The position numbers and the translations under genes are program-made. From contig JBMNOF010000003.1 in assembly GCA_050942925.1 (NCBI GenBank), positions 1 through 64,000 on the forward strand: a DNA stretch of 64,000 nucleotides, in the 5' to 3' direction. This DNA is from Spyradocola sp050942925. GTDB lineage: Bacteria > Bacillota > Clostridia > Christensenellales > UBA1750. Below the pieces are notes generated by a model. The model was not told where the DNA came from. It was given only the letters and a program-made list of their open reading frames with translations, and did no database searches. This document shows, one piece after another, positions 40,801 to 47,306 of this stretch (the stretch's first letter is position 1; the number at the start of each line of letters is the position of its first letter).

Positions 40801-42401
40801 ACGCGCGTCCAGTGCTCCAGAACCCGTTCGCTCAGCGTGCGTTCCCGAAGTGGGGCATACGCGCTCGGCGCAGATGCCGCAGGGGCCGCACTCGTTGCTC
40901 CTTCGGTTGCCGATTCGCCGGGCGCTTCCTGCACCAGCGTCAGGTCTGTGCGGTAGACGCTCTGCCGGTACACGTCTCCCTGCCGCACCGATGTAATGGA
41001 CCACGGAGAAGACGCACCCGCTGCACCAGCCGCACCCGGTTGTCCCGGTCGGCCGTTCGCGCCGCTTGTTCCCGAGAAGCCGTCAGCCCCTGGAAGCCCT
41101 GCGGCTCCCGGAGCGCCGACCCGGCCGTTTGCGCCGCGCTCTCCGCGGCGACCCACTGCGCCCACAGCGCCCGCGGCGCCTGCCAGCCGCAGCACGCGCG
41201 CCATCGTGCGGCGGGCGAACTCCTGCGGATGCAGGGGGACGTGCGCTTCCGATTCTGCGGAATGCGCTTCGCGGGGCCGGACTTCGTCGGGCGCGCCCGT
41301 CTCGCGGTCTGCGCGGCGCATGGCCACGTCGGCTGCGCGCATCCAGGTTTCAGCCACGCGCTCCGCCTGCGCGGTCCGTGCGCGGAAAGGTTCGGCCTGT
41401 ACCGCAAGCCTGACGGCGTACGCAGGGCGCGTGGCCGCCTCCCCGGCGTCTCGGGCAAGGACGAGCTGCTCATGGCCGAACGCGCGGATACTCTCGATTT
41501 TCTGGCGGAGTTCGCGCGCGCCTGGCCCCGGTTGGGGAGCAGCCGGCAATTTCCGGCCCCCGACGAGCCCCGCGCGGAGCGGAAGCCGCCGCAAAGCAGG
41601 CCGATCGGACAAAAGCCCGACCCACGGCGCGCGTCCTTCCGGCGCGCGCCAAGGGACGGGTTCTTGCCGCAGGATTGCGTCTTCCGCGCGTCCCGCACTT
41701 CTGCGCAGCGCGGCCGCAAGGGGGATCTCCCCGCGGCGGGTGCGGACCGGGACGGCGGGCCGGACCGACGGCGCTCCCTGGGCCCCCAAAATCATCCTCT
41801 CCAAGCGGAGAACCCGCTCTTCTGCGCGCAGCGCGGTGCGCTGTGCCCGCTCGACGGGCGTTTGCGCGCGGGAATCCGGAAGGCTCTGCGCTCCCTGTAC
41901 AGGACGCGCTTGCGCCCGCCCTTCGCGGCGTTCTTCCACGCCCATGGAGAGCGCAGTGGGACGCACGGCGGCGTTTCCCGCTTGGGCAGGGGAAAGGGGC
42001 GCATACCTCCGCCAGTCGTACCGCGCCGCGAGCGTCTCCTGCGTCAGGACGTGGAGACGCCGCTCGACGAGGCGCTCGATCGCCTGGGGCGCATCGGGCG
42101 CGGGCGCGGCGGCATGCTCTACCCCCGCATAGATCTGGAAGAGCACATCCAGGGACAAGGGGCCAGGCGCGGCGGGGCGCTCCGACTCCGGGCGCTTTTC
42201 TTCCTCTGCGTCCAGAAGGTAATCCAGCGAAAAGCGCCGCCACGCGCGGCTGTCGCGGCGAAGCACGCGGCTGGCAATGCGCTCGGAAAAGGCGGCAAGG
42301 CCCCTGTCGAGCCGAGCGCCGCCTGCGCGCATCTGCCGAAGGAGCGCGAGCTTACCCAACACGGGCCTTTGCGCCTTTACGCGGGAGATGTCCTTCTTCA
42401 T
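37803..42401 (-). CDS. 1532-residue collagen-like repeat protein at tape-measure position
   Basis: Residues 1-400 are Ala/Arg-rich helical sequence. Between about residues 405 and 1275 lie seven Gly-X-Y blocks of ~17 triplets (for example GRRGERGANGRAGAPGAAGL), separated by a ~75-residue spacer with SITSVRQGDVYRQSVYRTDL and RTLSERVLEHWTRVLREV. The last ~250 residues are unique and end in TAEITRIVDRVYRKLEDRI, a motif I associate with CIS tail proteins. There is no signal peptide, sorting signal or membrane segment. The gene lies between the tube genes and the LysM gene, where contractile phages encode the tape measure; a collagenous whisker or fibre is the alternative. Start has AAAGGATGG 13 bases upstream. 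Confidence 0.78.
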   Translation of the reverse strand: MKKDISRVKAQRPVLGKLALLRQMRAGGARLDRGLAAFSERIASRVLRRDSRAWRRFSLDYLLDAEEEKRPESERPAAPGPLSLDVLFQIYAGVEHAAAPAPDAPQAIERLVERRLHVLTQETLAARYDWRRYAPLSPAQAGNAAVRPTALSMGVEERREGRAQARPVQGAQSLPDSRAQTPVERAQRTALRAEERVLRLERMILGAQGAPSVRPAVPVRTRRGEIPLAAALRRSAGRAEDAILRQEPVPWRAPEGRAPWVGLLSDRPALRRLPLRAGLVGGRKLPAAPQPGPGARELRQKIESIRAFGHEQLVLARDAGEAATRPAYAVRLAVQAEPFRARTAQAERVAETWMRAADVAMRRADRETGAPDEVRPREAHSAESEAHVPLHPQEFARRTMARVLRLAGAAGAVGAVGRRGERGANGRVGAPGAAGLPGADGFSGTSGANGRPGQPGAAGAAGASSPWSITSVRQGDVYRQSVYRTDLTLVQEAPGESATEGATSAAPAASAPSAYAPLRERTLSERVLEHWTRVLREVSRPGAVGATGRRGERGANGRAGAPGAAGLPGANGFSGTSGVTGRPGQPGAAGTAGASSPWSITSVRQGDVYRQSVYRTDLTLVQEAPGESATEGATSAAPAASAPSAYAPIRERTLSERVLEHWTRVLREVGRPGAVGASGRRGERGASGRAGIPGAAGLPGTSGSAGTNGAIGRPGQPGAAGTAGASSPWSITSVRQGDVYRQSVYRTDLTLVQEAPGEPVPEGALSAAPTASGPRAYSPLRERTLSERVLEHWTRVLREVGRPGAVGAAGRRGARGANGRVGAPGAAGLSGTSGSTGTIGANGRPGQPGAAGAAGASSPWSITSVRQGDVYRQSVYRTDLSLVQEALGEPAPEGALGAAPATFVPRAYSPLRERTLSERVLEHWTRVLREVGRPGAVGASGRRGERGANGWAGAPGAAGLPGTSGPAGTSGATGRPGQPGAAGATTLSPIASVRQGDVYRQSMYRTDLTLVQEESGEPAPEGALSAAPAAYATSAPRTYSPLRERTLSKRVLEHWTKVLREVGRPGAVGAAGSRGERGANGQVGAPRAAGLPGTSGSAGTSGANGRPGQPGAAGAAGASSPWSITSVRQGDVYRQSVYRTDLTLVQDGSSEPAPEGALSAAPTASVPSAYAPLRERTLSERVLEHWTRVLREVGRPGAMGAAGRRGERGANGRTGAPGAAGLPGANGFSGTDGATGRPGQPGAAGASSPWSITSVRQGDVYRQSMYRTDLTLVQEAPSEAAGGAIPARQALEAGASRGMGRPRTAESGLRTTLSRALEAVERRERQLRQPTGYVPLRPAMRDMHSRRKPFRTAVEGQAGMTLLVHSREERVERSTLELIAMAGESEGGLRSSILTSPAEIVMFAPPTYMNAYGAPAPRVGNLSWGEQPGSADRNSSRAALDLLRKAQQKFGAPARYRPPEMVLKEQGETTGRLASQSAGQAPSINQEIRARKRVEQKVQTQELSTAEITRIVDRVYRKLEDRIATEYRRRGM
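38572..41185 (-). repeat. Tandem 393-396-bp coding repeats, seven collagen units
   Basis: Seven near-identical units of about 393 bases (131 codons; one of 396) lie head to tail inside the collagen-like gene. Neighbouring copies match closely at the DNA level over the collagen part and the SITSVRQGDVYRQS spacer, and differ mainly in the Ala/Pro/Glu stretch. The high identity and exact codon-multiple unit suggest recent expansion and likely change in copy number between strains. Confidence 0.9.
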
Positions 42402-42462
42402 GCAGACAAAACCATCCTTTGTCCAAACTGGTGCGTCCAGCGCTCACCGAGCGCCGCTTTGT

Positions 42463-42894
42463 TCACAGGACCTGCAAAAGGCCCGTGTGCAGGATCTCAA
42501 TGCGCTCGATGGCGATTTCCGTGCTCATTGCGTTGAGCGTCGGTCCCTCGATGCGCACGGGATAGACCTCGCTTAAGGTCCACATGTGCTGGAGCGTGCC
42601 CTGCATGTCGTAGAGCTCGATCGTGCCCATGAGTTTTGTGTAGCTGCCCGTGAGCGCCGCCGCCATCCAGACGTTGTAGGCGTCTACATAGACGACGCCG
42701 CGCTCCAGCGTCAGCCGTTGGGCCATGGGGCCCTTGGGAAAGAAGAGCGGGCCGGTGTTGCGCCCGCCCTCCTGAAAGGTTTCCATCTCGATCTCGTGCG
42801 AGATGCCGGAGACGGCGGTGAAGCTTCCCAGCAAATCCGCGCCGATGCGCACGGCGAAACAACAGCCGGGCGTCGGAGGAGCGAGCAGGCTCAT
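42463..42894 (-). CDS. CIS inner-tube protein (gp19-like), short form
   Basis: A 143-residue protein of the contractile-tail tube family. Features include PGCCFAVRIGADLLGSFTAV with SGISHEIEME near the N-terminus, LTLERGVVYVDAYNVWMAA in the middle, and PVRIEGPTLNAMSTEIAIER near the end. It is one of three tube-like proteins in this operon; the others are at 42891-43427 and 44133-44618. In Afp, extra tube variants (Afp5) form the ring next to the baseplate, a likely job here. Its ATG overlaps the previous stop. Confidence 0.88.
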   Translation of the reverse strand: MSLLAPPTPGCCFAVRIGADLLGSFTAVSGISHEIEMETFQEGGRNTGPLFFPKGPMAQRLTLERGVVYVDAYNVWMAAALTGSYTKLMGTIELYDMQGTLQHMWTLSEVYPVRIEGPTLNAMSTEIAIERIEILHTGLLQVL

Positions 42895-43427
42895 CCTCTA
42901 TCTCCTCCCTTACTCTGCATGTCCTTTTCCTTCCAATAGGCGTTCGTCTCGTTGATCTCGCGGGAGATGCTGCCGCAGGAAAGCTCCAGCGATTCCATGA
43001 GCACCTCGTCGCTGCGGCCGTCGAAATCGCCCATCCGGTAGGACACGGGCAGCGCGTCCCCTAGGAACCAGCGCGGACCGTCCGTGCCATCCGGGCGCAG
43101 AATGGTCAGCGTGACCTGGCGGCGCATGTTCACGCCCGTGGGCCGGTTTCCATCCGAGCAGACGGACAGAATCCAGTCCAGCATGTCGTAGTCCCCCACG
43201 ACCCCGCGCTCGAGCGTGACGTGGTCGTAGCTGGTCAGGCCTGGGATGTCGGTTGTCGAGGTGGAAGCGTCCGTCCCCAGCCGGTAGGGAGCGGTCTCCA
43301 CGCGCATGCCGATTCCGTACACGCGCGCAAAGGCGGCAGAGAAAATGCCGTCGACCTCGACCTTGAAGCGGAAGCTCTGGTAGTAATGGTTGCGCACGCC
43401 CTTGGTCCACTGCTGTTGGATGGCCAT
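42891..43427 (-). CDS. CIS inner-tube protein, second variant
   Basis: A 178-residue tube-family protein. It has NHYYQSFRFKVEVDGIFSAA, the PGLTSYDHVTLERGVVGDYD motif, a MLDWILSVCSDG helix and MESLELSCGSISREINETNA near the end. It is longer than the main tube protein (161 residues) mainly at the C-terminus (WKEKDMQSKGGDRG). Probably a baseplate-proximal tube ring. ATG follows GAGGGGGGAG. Confidence 0.88.
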   Translation of the reverse strand: MAIQQQWTKGVRNHYYQSFRFKVEVDGIFSAAFARVYGIGMRVETAPYRLGTDASTSTTDIPGLTSYDHVTLERGVVGDYDMLDWILSVCSDGNRPTGVNMRRQVTLTILRPDGTDGPRWFLGDALPVSYRMGDFDGRSDEVLMESLELSCGSISREINETNAYWKEKDMQSKGGDRG

Positions 43428-43442
43428 CTCTCTCCCCCCTCT

Positions 43443-43625
43443 TTATACGCGGTCAAACACGTTTTCCGGCGTGCCGCTGATTTTCTTGTTGATCTTGGAG
43501 ACCTCCTTGCACCAGCGCCTCCGTTCCTTGTGGTCGAGCATCATCAGCTCTTCGTGCGACCAGTGCATGTAGTACCCCAGGAAGGCCATCTCCTCATAGA
43601 GCCGGTCTGTCGGGTAGAGGATCAG
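43443..43625 (-). CDS. DUF6760-like small CIS protein, CTG start
   Basis: A 60-residue protein that reads LYPTDRLYEEMAFLGYYMHW, then EELMMLDHKERRRWCKEVSK. This matches the small DUF6760 proteins found after the assembly chaperone in contractile injection clusters. No ATG, GTG or TTG lies upstream of the conserved N-terminus after the in-frame stop; the only codon in place is CTG at 43625, which overlaps the TGA of the chaperone gene as CTGA, like the ATGA and TTGA overlaps elsewhere in this operon. An internal ATG after YEE would cut off conserved residues. It likely helps tail assembly. Confidence 0.8.
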   Translation of the reverse strand: MILYPTDRLYEEMAFLGYYMHWSHEELMMLDHKERRRWCKEVSKINKKISGTPENVFDRV

Positions 43626-43987
43626 GCCTGTTCGGTCAAAAAATCCAGCGGCACCTCAATGGTCTCCCCGCACTTGGGGCAGGTGATGTGATAGGCTGGA
43701 ACATCCTCCATGTTGATGCGCTGGTAGAGATCCTGCAGGTAGGCGATGTCCACCGTGAACAGGTTCTCGATGACGCGGGTCGAGATGGAGGGCAGCGTTC
43801 CCAGCTTGGTCACCACGCGCGAGAGGAGGATGATGGAAAGGTATCCGCCGTTCTGCTGCACGCGCGGGTCCTTCAGGGGCAGGATCTCGTCCGCCGCCGT
43901 GGCAAGGCGCATCACGCCGTTGCGGTGCACGTTGCCCTCGCCATCCACGTAGCCCTTCGGAAGCGTAAATTCAAATTCGGTTTGCAT
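43622..43987 (-). CDS. CIS tail assembly chaperone-like protein
   Basis: A 121-residue protein with EFTLPKGYVDGEGNVHRNGV, MRLATAADEILPLKDPRV, LLSRVVTKLG and AYLQDLYQRI. This is the pattern of the CIS/Mu-like tail assembly protein that lies just after the tube gene. A single CPKCGE motif near the C-terminus could be half of a zinc site. ATG at 43987 is preferred to 44008 because GAGG lies at the right distance. It is translationally coupled to the DUF6760-like gene. Confidence 0.85.
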   Translation of the reverse strand: MQTEFEFTLPKGYVDGEGNVHRNGVMRLATAADEILPLKDPRVQQNGGYLSIILLSRVVTKLGTLPSISTRVIENLFTVDIAYLQDLYQRINMEDVPAYHITCPKCGETIEVPLDFLTEQA

Positions 43988-44042
43988 TGTATCCATCCTC
44001 GTTTCCATCTAGGATTACAAACAGTATAGCGAATGGAAAACA

Positions 44043-44118
44043 GTACGGCAAGCACTTTGCGCATGCCTGCCGTACCGCACAATTTGAGTTATCGTTTCAC
44101 CGGCTCAGCGAGCCGGTG
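44043..44118 (-). other. Two stem-loops between tube and chaperone genes
   Basis: A perfect hairpin (CACCGGCTC, loop AGC, GAGCCGGTG; 44098-44118) starts 15 bases after the tube stop codon. A second inverted repeat (GTACGGCA 44043-44050, TGCCGTAC 44068-44075) follows. Neither is followed by a T run on the minus strand, so this is not a standard terminator. It may slow RNA decay or polymerase so that sheath and tube mRNA exceeds that of later genes. Confidence 0.55.
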
Positions 44119-44132
44119 CGGCGCGCGCGGCA

Positions 44133-44618
44133 TTAGACCTCAGAGGCTGTCGCGGCGTCCTCGCCGGTGGCGACGCGGGCCAGGCCCTCGTGCGCGAATT
44201 CCACGGACTCCACCGCGACTTCCGCCGACAAGGCGTTGAAGTCGGGAATGGAGTAGCGGCACGGCCAAGCGTTGATGATCAGCCATTCCGGTCCGGGGTT
44301 GCCTGCGTCGTCGATCAGGCGAACGGTGATGTTGCGCCGCTCGATGCCCGTGGGGCCTGCCTGCTCGCTGGCGGCCACGGTGTAGATCCAATCCAGGAAC
44401 TCAAAGTCGCCAACCAGGCCCCAGCGCAGGGTGATGTTGCCGTACTTGGTCAGGCCCGGCAGCTTGCGGGGCGTGTTGCGCAGATCGTTGCCCTCGCGGT
44501 ATTCCACGACGTCCACGTTGAGGTCGAAGCCCGACACCTCGGAGAAACCGCCGCGGGTTACGCCGTCAATTTCCACTTCAAATCGGAACGTTCTATAGGG
44601 ATAGCGAATTTCTGACAT
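44133..44618 (-). CDS. CIS major inner-tube protein (Afp1/gp19-like)
   Basis: A 161-residue protein. YPYRTFRFEVEIDGVTRGGF starts the tube fold; SGFDLNVDVVEYREGND, LPGLTKYGNITLRWGLVGDF, and PCRYSIPDFNALSAEVAVES complete it. It polymerises into the hexameric inner tube that carries cargo. It directly follows the sheath gene with a 42-base gap, as in all CIS. AAAGGA lies upstream of the ATG. Confidence 0.93.
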   Translation of the reverse strand: MSEIRYPYRTFRFEVEIDGVTRGGFSEVSGFDLNVDVVEYREGNDLRNTPRKLPGLTKYGNITLRWGLVGDFEFLDWIYTVAASEQAGPTGIERRNITVRLIDDAGNPGPEWLIINAWPCRYSIPDFNALSAEVAVESVEFAHEGLARVATGEDAATASEV

Positions 44619-44660
44619 AAGCTAAATCGTCCTTTCCGATGCGCTCTGTGGCACCTGATT

Positions 44661-46457
44661 TTACTCGCCGCCGCCGGCTTCTGCCGTGTGCTGCGTGATG
44701 CGGAAGATCACGAACTCGGCGGGCTTGACCGGCGCAATGCCGATGTTGCAAATCAGCCGGCCGTTGTCGATGTCGTCCTGCGTCATGGTCGTGCGGCCGA
44801 TCTCAACGAAGAACGCCTCGGAAGGAGAATTGCCCGCCAGCGCGCCGGAGCGCCACATGGAGGCCAGGAACATCTCCACCGTGCGGCGGACGCGGGACCA
44901 CAGCGCCTCGCTGTTGGGCTCAAAGACGACCCAGTTGGTGTTCGCACGGATCGTCTCCTCCGTGTAGATGAAGAGACGGCGCACGTTGACGTACTTCCAC
45001 AGCGCGTTGGAGGAAACCGTGCGCGCACCCCAGACGCGGATGCCGCGGCCGGTGAAGGCGCGGATCAGGTTCACGCCCTGGGGATTGAGCAGATCCTGCT
45101 CTCTCTCGTTGTAGGGGGTGGACAGGCCCGTGCAGCCGCGAACGACTTCGTTGGCCGGGGCCTTGTGCACGCCGCGCTCGGTGTCGCAGCGGGCGTAAAT
45201 GCCCATCACCGCGCCAGAGGGCGGCATGTAGGCGCTGCGCTTGGTCAGCGCGTCGAAGCACTCCAGCCACGGATGGTACACCGCCGCGTAGCTCGAATCA
45301 AAGATGTCGCGCTGCTCGAGCAGTTCGTCCACCTTCGTGGCGGAAAGGGGCATATCCAGCACCGCAAAGCGGGACTTGAGGTTCTCGCAGTGCGCAACCA
45401 GCGAAAGCTGCACGTCCGCGTCCGTCACGCCCGGCACCGCCATGATGGAGACCACGGCGTTCTCCAGGAACGCCTGGATGCCCGTGCGCTTGCCGGGGCC
45501 GTTGTCCACGCCGATGTACTCCGCCGCGGTCACGCCCGCGATGTTGCCATCGGAACCGTTGTCCAGGGAGACGAGGAGCATGCCGCCCTTGCCGCCGACG
45601 GCCGCAAAGGGAGACACAACGCCGGCCGCCGCCGCAACGGGCGCGGGAGCGGGCTCTTCCTTGCCGTCCTTGCCCTTGACGGGCGCGGGAGCGGCGGGCT
45701 TGGCAGCGGGCGCAGCCGCGCCAACCGCAACCTTGACCAGGTCGCTCTTCTGCATGCGGGCAACGATATAGTTAGAAGCCTCTGCATTGAAGGAAACCGC
45801 GTCGTACTCTTCCGAAGCATCCTCGTACTTGACGGTGACCTTGATCTCCGCCGTGCGGATGTACTTCATCGGGCGCAGGTTCTTGTCCACAACGTCCGCC
45901 GTCACCGGGCTCTCAAAGACGATGATATTGTCCTGAGAGGACTTGATCACCGCGTAGGAAGAGGCCTTGCCGTCGAACAGCTCGACGACATCGCCCGCGT
46001 TGAAGCCATCGCAGGACTTCACCTTCAGGGCGTTGTCGGCGACCTTCTCGTAAACCTGGGTGCGGGCCTTGGAGGCGGGCTCCAGAATCACGCGGATGGC
46101 GTTGCCCCACATGCCGGGATTGGCAGCGGTAAAGGTCAGGCGGCCGGCCGAAGCGGTCGCGGGCTTGGCGTCTTCGGGCGCGACGCGCATGATGAAGGCG
46201 CGGGCACCACCGTTGAGGAAGAACTGCTCCACTGCGTAGGGCAGGAAGCGCTTATCCCCGTACTTGGCTTCCGAAAGGTAGCCGCCGTAGGTGCGCTGGT
46301 AGTCCGCAAAGCTGGTCACAAGCTGGGGCTTGCCGATGACGGGTCCCCGCATCGCCATGCCGATGAAGCCTGCCGTCGAGGTGCTGACTGCCTCCATGGG
46401 CACCGCACCGGAGTCAAATTCTTCGACGTAAACACCGGGGGAAAGATATTCTGGCAT
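44661..46457 (-). CDS. Contractile tail sheath protein with Ala/Pro-rich insert
   Basis: A 598-residue sheath protein. The N-terminus YLSPGVYVEEFDSG and STSTAGFIGMAMRGP, the central AVYHPWLECFDALTKRSAYM, and the C-terminal FVEIGRTTMTQDDIDNGRLI, with GIAPVKPAEFVIFRI at the end, are canonical. It forms the contracting outer tube. It is larger than Afp sheaths because of extra surface domains. Residues about 244-290 are low-complexity Ala/Pro/Lys (KPAAPAPVKGKDGKEEPAPA), which must loop out from the sheath surface. The ATG has a poor ribosome site; a good AGGAGG lies 35 bases further up. Confidence 0.95.
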   Translation of the reverse strand: MPEYLSPGVYVEEFDSGAVPMEAVSTSTAGFIGMAMRGPVIGKPQLVTSFADYQRTYGGYLSEAKYGDKRFLPYAVEQFFLNGGARAFIMRVAPEDAKPATASAGRLTFTAANPGMWGNAIRVILEPASKARTQVYEKVADNALKVKSCDGFNAGDVVELFDGKASSYAVIKSSQDNIIVFESPVTADVVDKNLRPMKYIRTAEIKVTVKYEDASEEYDAVSFNAEASNYIVARMQKSDLVKVAVGAAAPAAKPAAPAPVKGKDGKEEPAPAPVAAAAGVVSPFAAVGGKGGMLLVSLDNGSDGNIAGVTAAEYIGVDNGPGKRTGIQAFLENAVVSIMAVPGVTDADVQLSLVAHCENLKSRFAVLDMPLSATKVDELLEQRDIFDSSYAAVYHPWLECFDALTKRSAYMPPSGAVMGIYARCDTERGVHKAPANEVVRGCTGLSTPYNEREQDLLNPQGVNLIRAFTGRGIRVWGARTVSSNALWKYVNVRRLFIYTEETIRANTNWVVFEPNSEALWSRVRRTVEMFLASMWRSGALAGNSPSEAFFVEIGRTTMTQDDIDNGRLICNIGIAPVKPAEFVIFRITQHTAEAGGGE

Positions 46458-46591
46458 GTTCGTTTCTGACCCGCTGCTTGCGCGTGGATCAGAGTCCTCC
46501 TCTCGCCTTGTTTTTTTGCCGCACGCCGTATTCGGGCGCGCAGCTCTATCTCTTGGGACCCTTCCGCTGTGCGGCCGAATCCCTCAAGCAT

Positions 46592-46975
46592 CTACAGTTC
46601 CAGTGCGCCAAGGCACTGCTCGATCAGCGCTCTTTGCCGGGCGAGCGCATGCTCCAGCGTCCACCGGGCGCCAAGCTCGTCCTCGTAGTAAAGCGTCTGC
46701 TTCAGGTACGCGCGCCCCGCCTCGTCCGCAACGAGACAACCGTCTCCAAGTGTGCGGTTCAAGCGGTTGCAGCGCAAGGCCATGTCCGTGGGTTCCGCCT
46801 GCGCCGGCAGGCGCGCATAGAGCGCAAACCGTCCCGCGCGGCATCGAAGCACGACTGGCACCTTGCCCCGCCGGCTTTGCGCGCAAAGGCAGAGCTCTTC
46901 CCCATGCCGTTCAAAGGGGATCTCCATCGCCTGCAGCGCGTCCTGCGCCAGCGGCAGCGGGTCTTCCCTCTCCAT
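46592..46975 (-). CDS. YbjN-like small protein before the sheath gene
   Basis: A 127-residue soluble protein. RRGKVPVVLRCRAGRFALYA, then LRCNRLNRTLGDGCLVADEA and a C-terminal helix RALIEQCLGALEL follow the YbjN/type III chaperone-like pattern. It is thus the third such protein in the operon, after those at 663 and 1168. Start at 46975 is chosen because GGCGAGGTG lies ten bases upstream; the open frame reaches 47014. It overlaps the preceding gene by about 65 bases. Confidence 0.6.
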   Translation of the reverse strand: MEREDPLPLAQDALQAMEIPFERHGEELCLCAQSRRGKVPVVLRCRAGRFALYARLPAQAEPTDMALRCNRLNRTLGDGCLVADEAGRAYLKQTLYYEDELGARWTLEHALARQRALIEQCLGALEL

Positions 46976-47306
46976 GGGTATGCACCTCGCCTTCCGAACT
47001 GTCGTCGGGGTCATCGTCGAATTCGGGGATGCACTCGGGGACGACGGCTTCCGGATTTCCCTCCACCGGGACCCAGTCCGCTGCCGGTTCCTCCGGCAAG
47101 CGCTCGGGCCGGACCGAATCCGCGCCCACGCTGCGCTCGAACAGGTGCAGCGCAGCGGCGTTGCCCGCGCACAGTCCCACAGCTTGTATCGCCGCTGCGG
47201 ACAATCGCGCGCCCCCCCCCTTGCAGGGCGCGCAGGGACTGTCCGACCGCGCCGCGCTGCCGCGGTGCTTTCCTGCTGCGGACGCTTTCCTCCTTATTCT
47301 CCTCAA
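46911..47306 (-). CDS. Hypothetical acidic-tailed protein, TTG start, with G9 tract
   Basis: I do not recognise this 131-residue protein. The frame is supported by high GC at third codon positions along its whole length. The N-terminal 40 residues are basic. CAPCKGGGARL follows, with the three glycines encoded by nine consecutive G residues. The middle is AIQAVGLCAGNAAALHLFE, and the C-terminal half is very acidic (ECIPEFDDDPDDSSEGE). The TTG start overlaps the previous TGA as TTGA. The ribosome site is weak, so a start further in is possible. One base lost or gained in the G tract would move the frame and truncate or change the product. Confidence 0.45.
   Translation of the reverse strand: MRRIRRKASAAGKHRGSAARSDSPCAPCKGGGARLSAAAIQAVGLCAGNAAALHLFERSVGADSVRPERLPEEPAADWVPVEGNPEAVVPECIPEFDDDPDDSSEGEVHTHGEGRPAAAGAGRAAGDGDPL
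47212..47220 (-). repeat. Homopolymer tract of nine G (minus strand) inside second operon gene
   Basis: Nine consecutive C residues on the plus strand, flanked by GCGCGCG and TTGCAGGGCGCGC, lie inside the coding frame of 46911-47306. It is the longest G/C homopolymer I see in the window. Confidence 0.9.

Noticed and set aside
38572..41185. CRISPR array
   Set aside because: The repeats are ~393 bases, coding, and without short unique spacers.
37803..42401. Surface-anchored collagen-like adhesin (Scl/BclA type)
   Set aside because: No signal peptide, LPXTG or membrane anchor is visible, and the gene is embedded between core tail genes.
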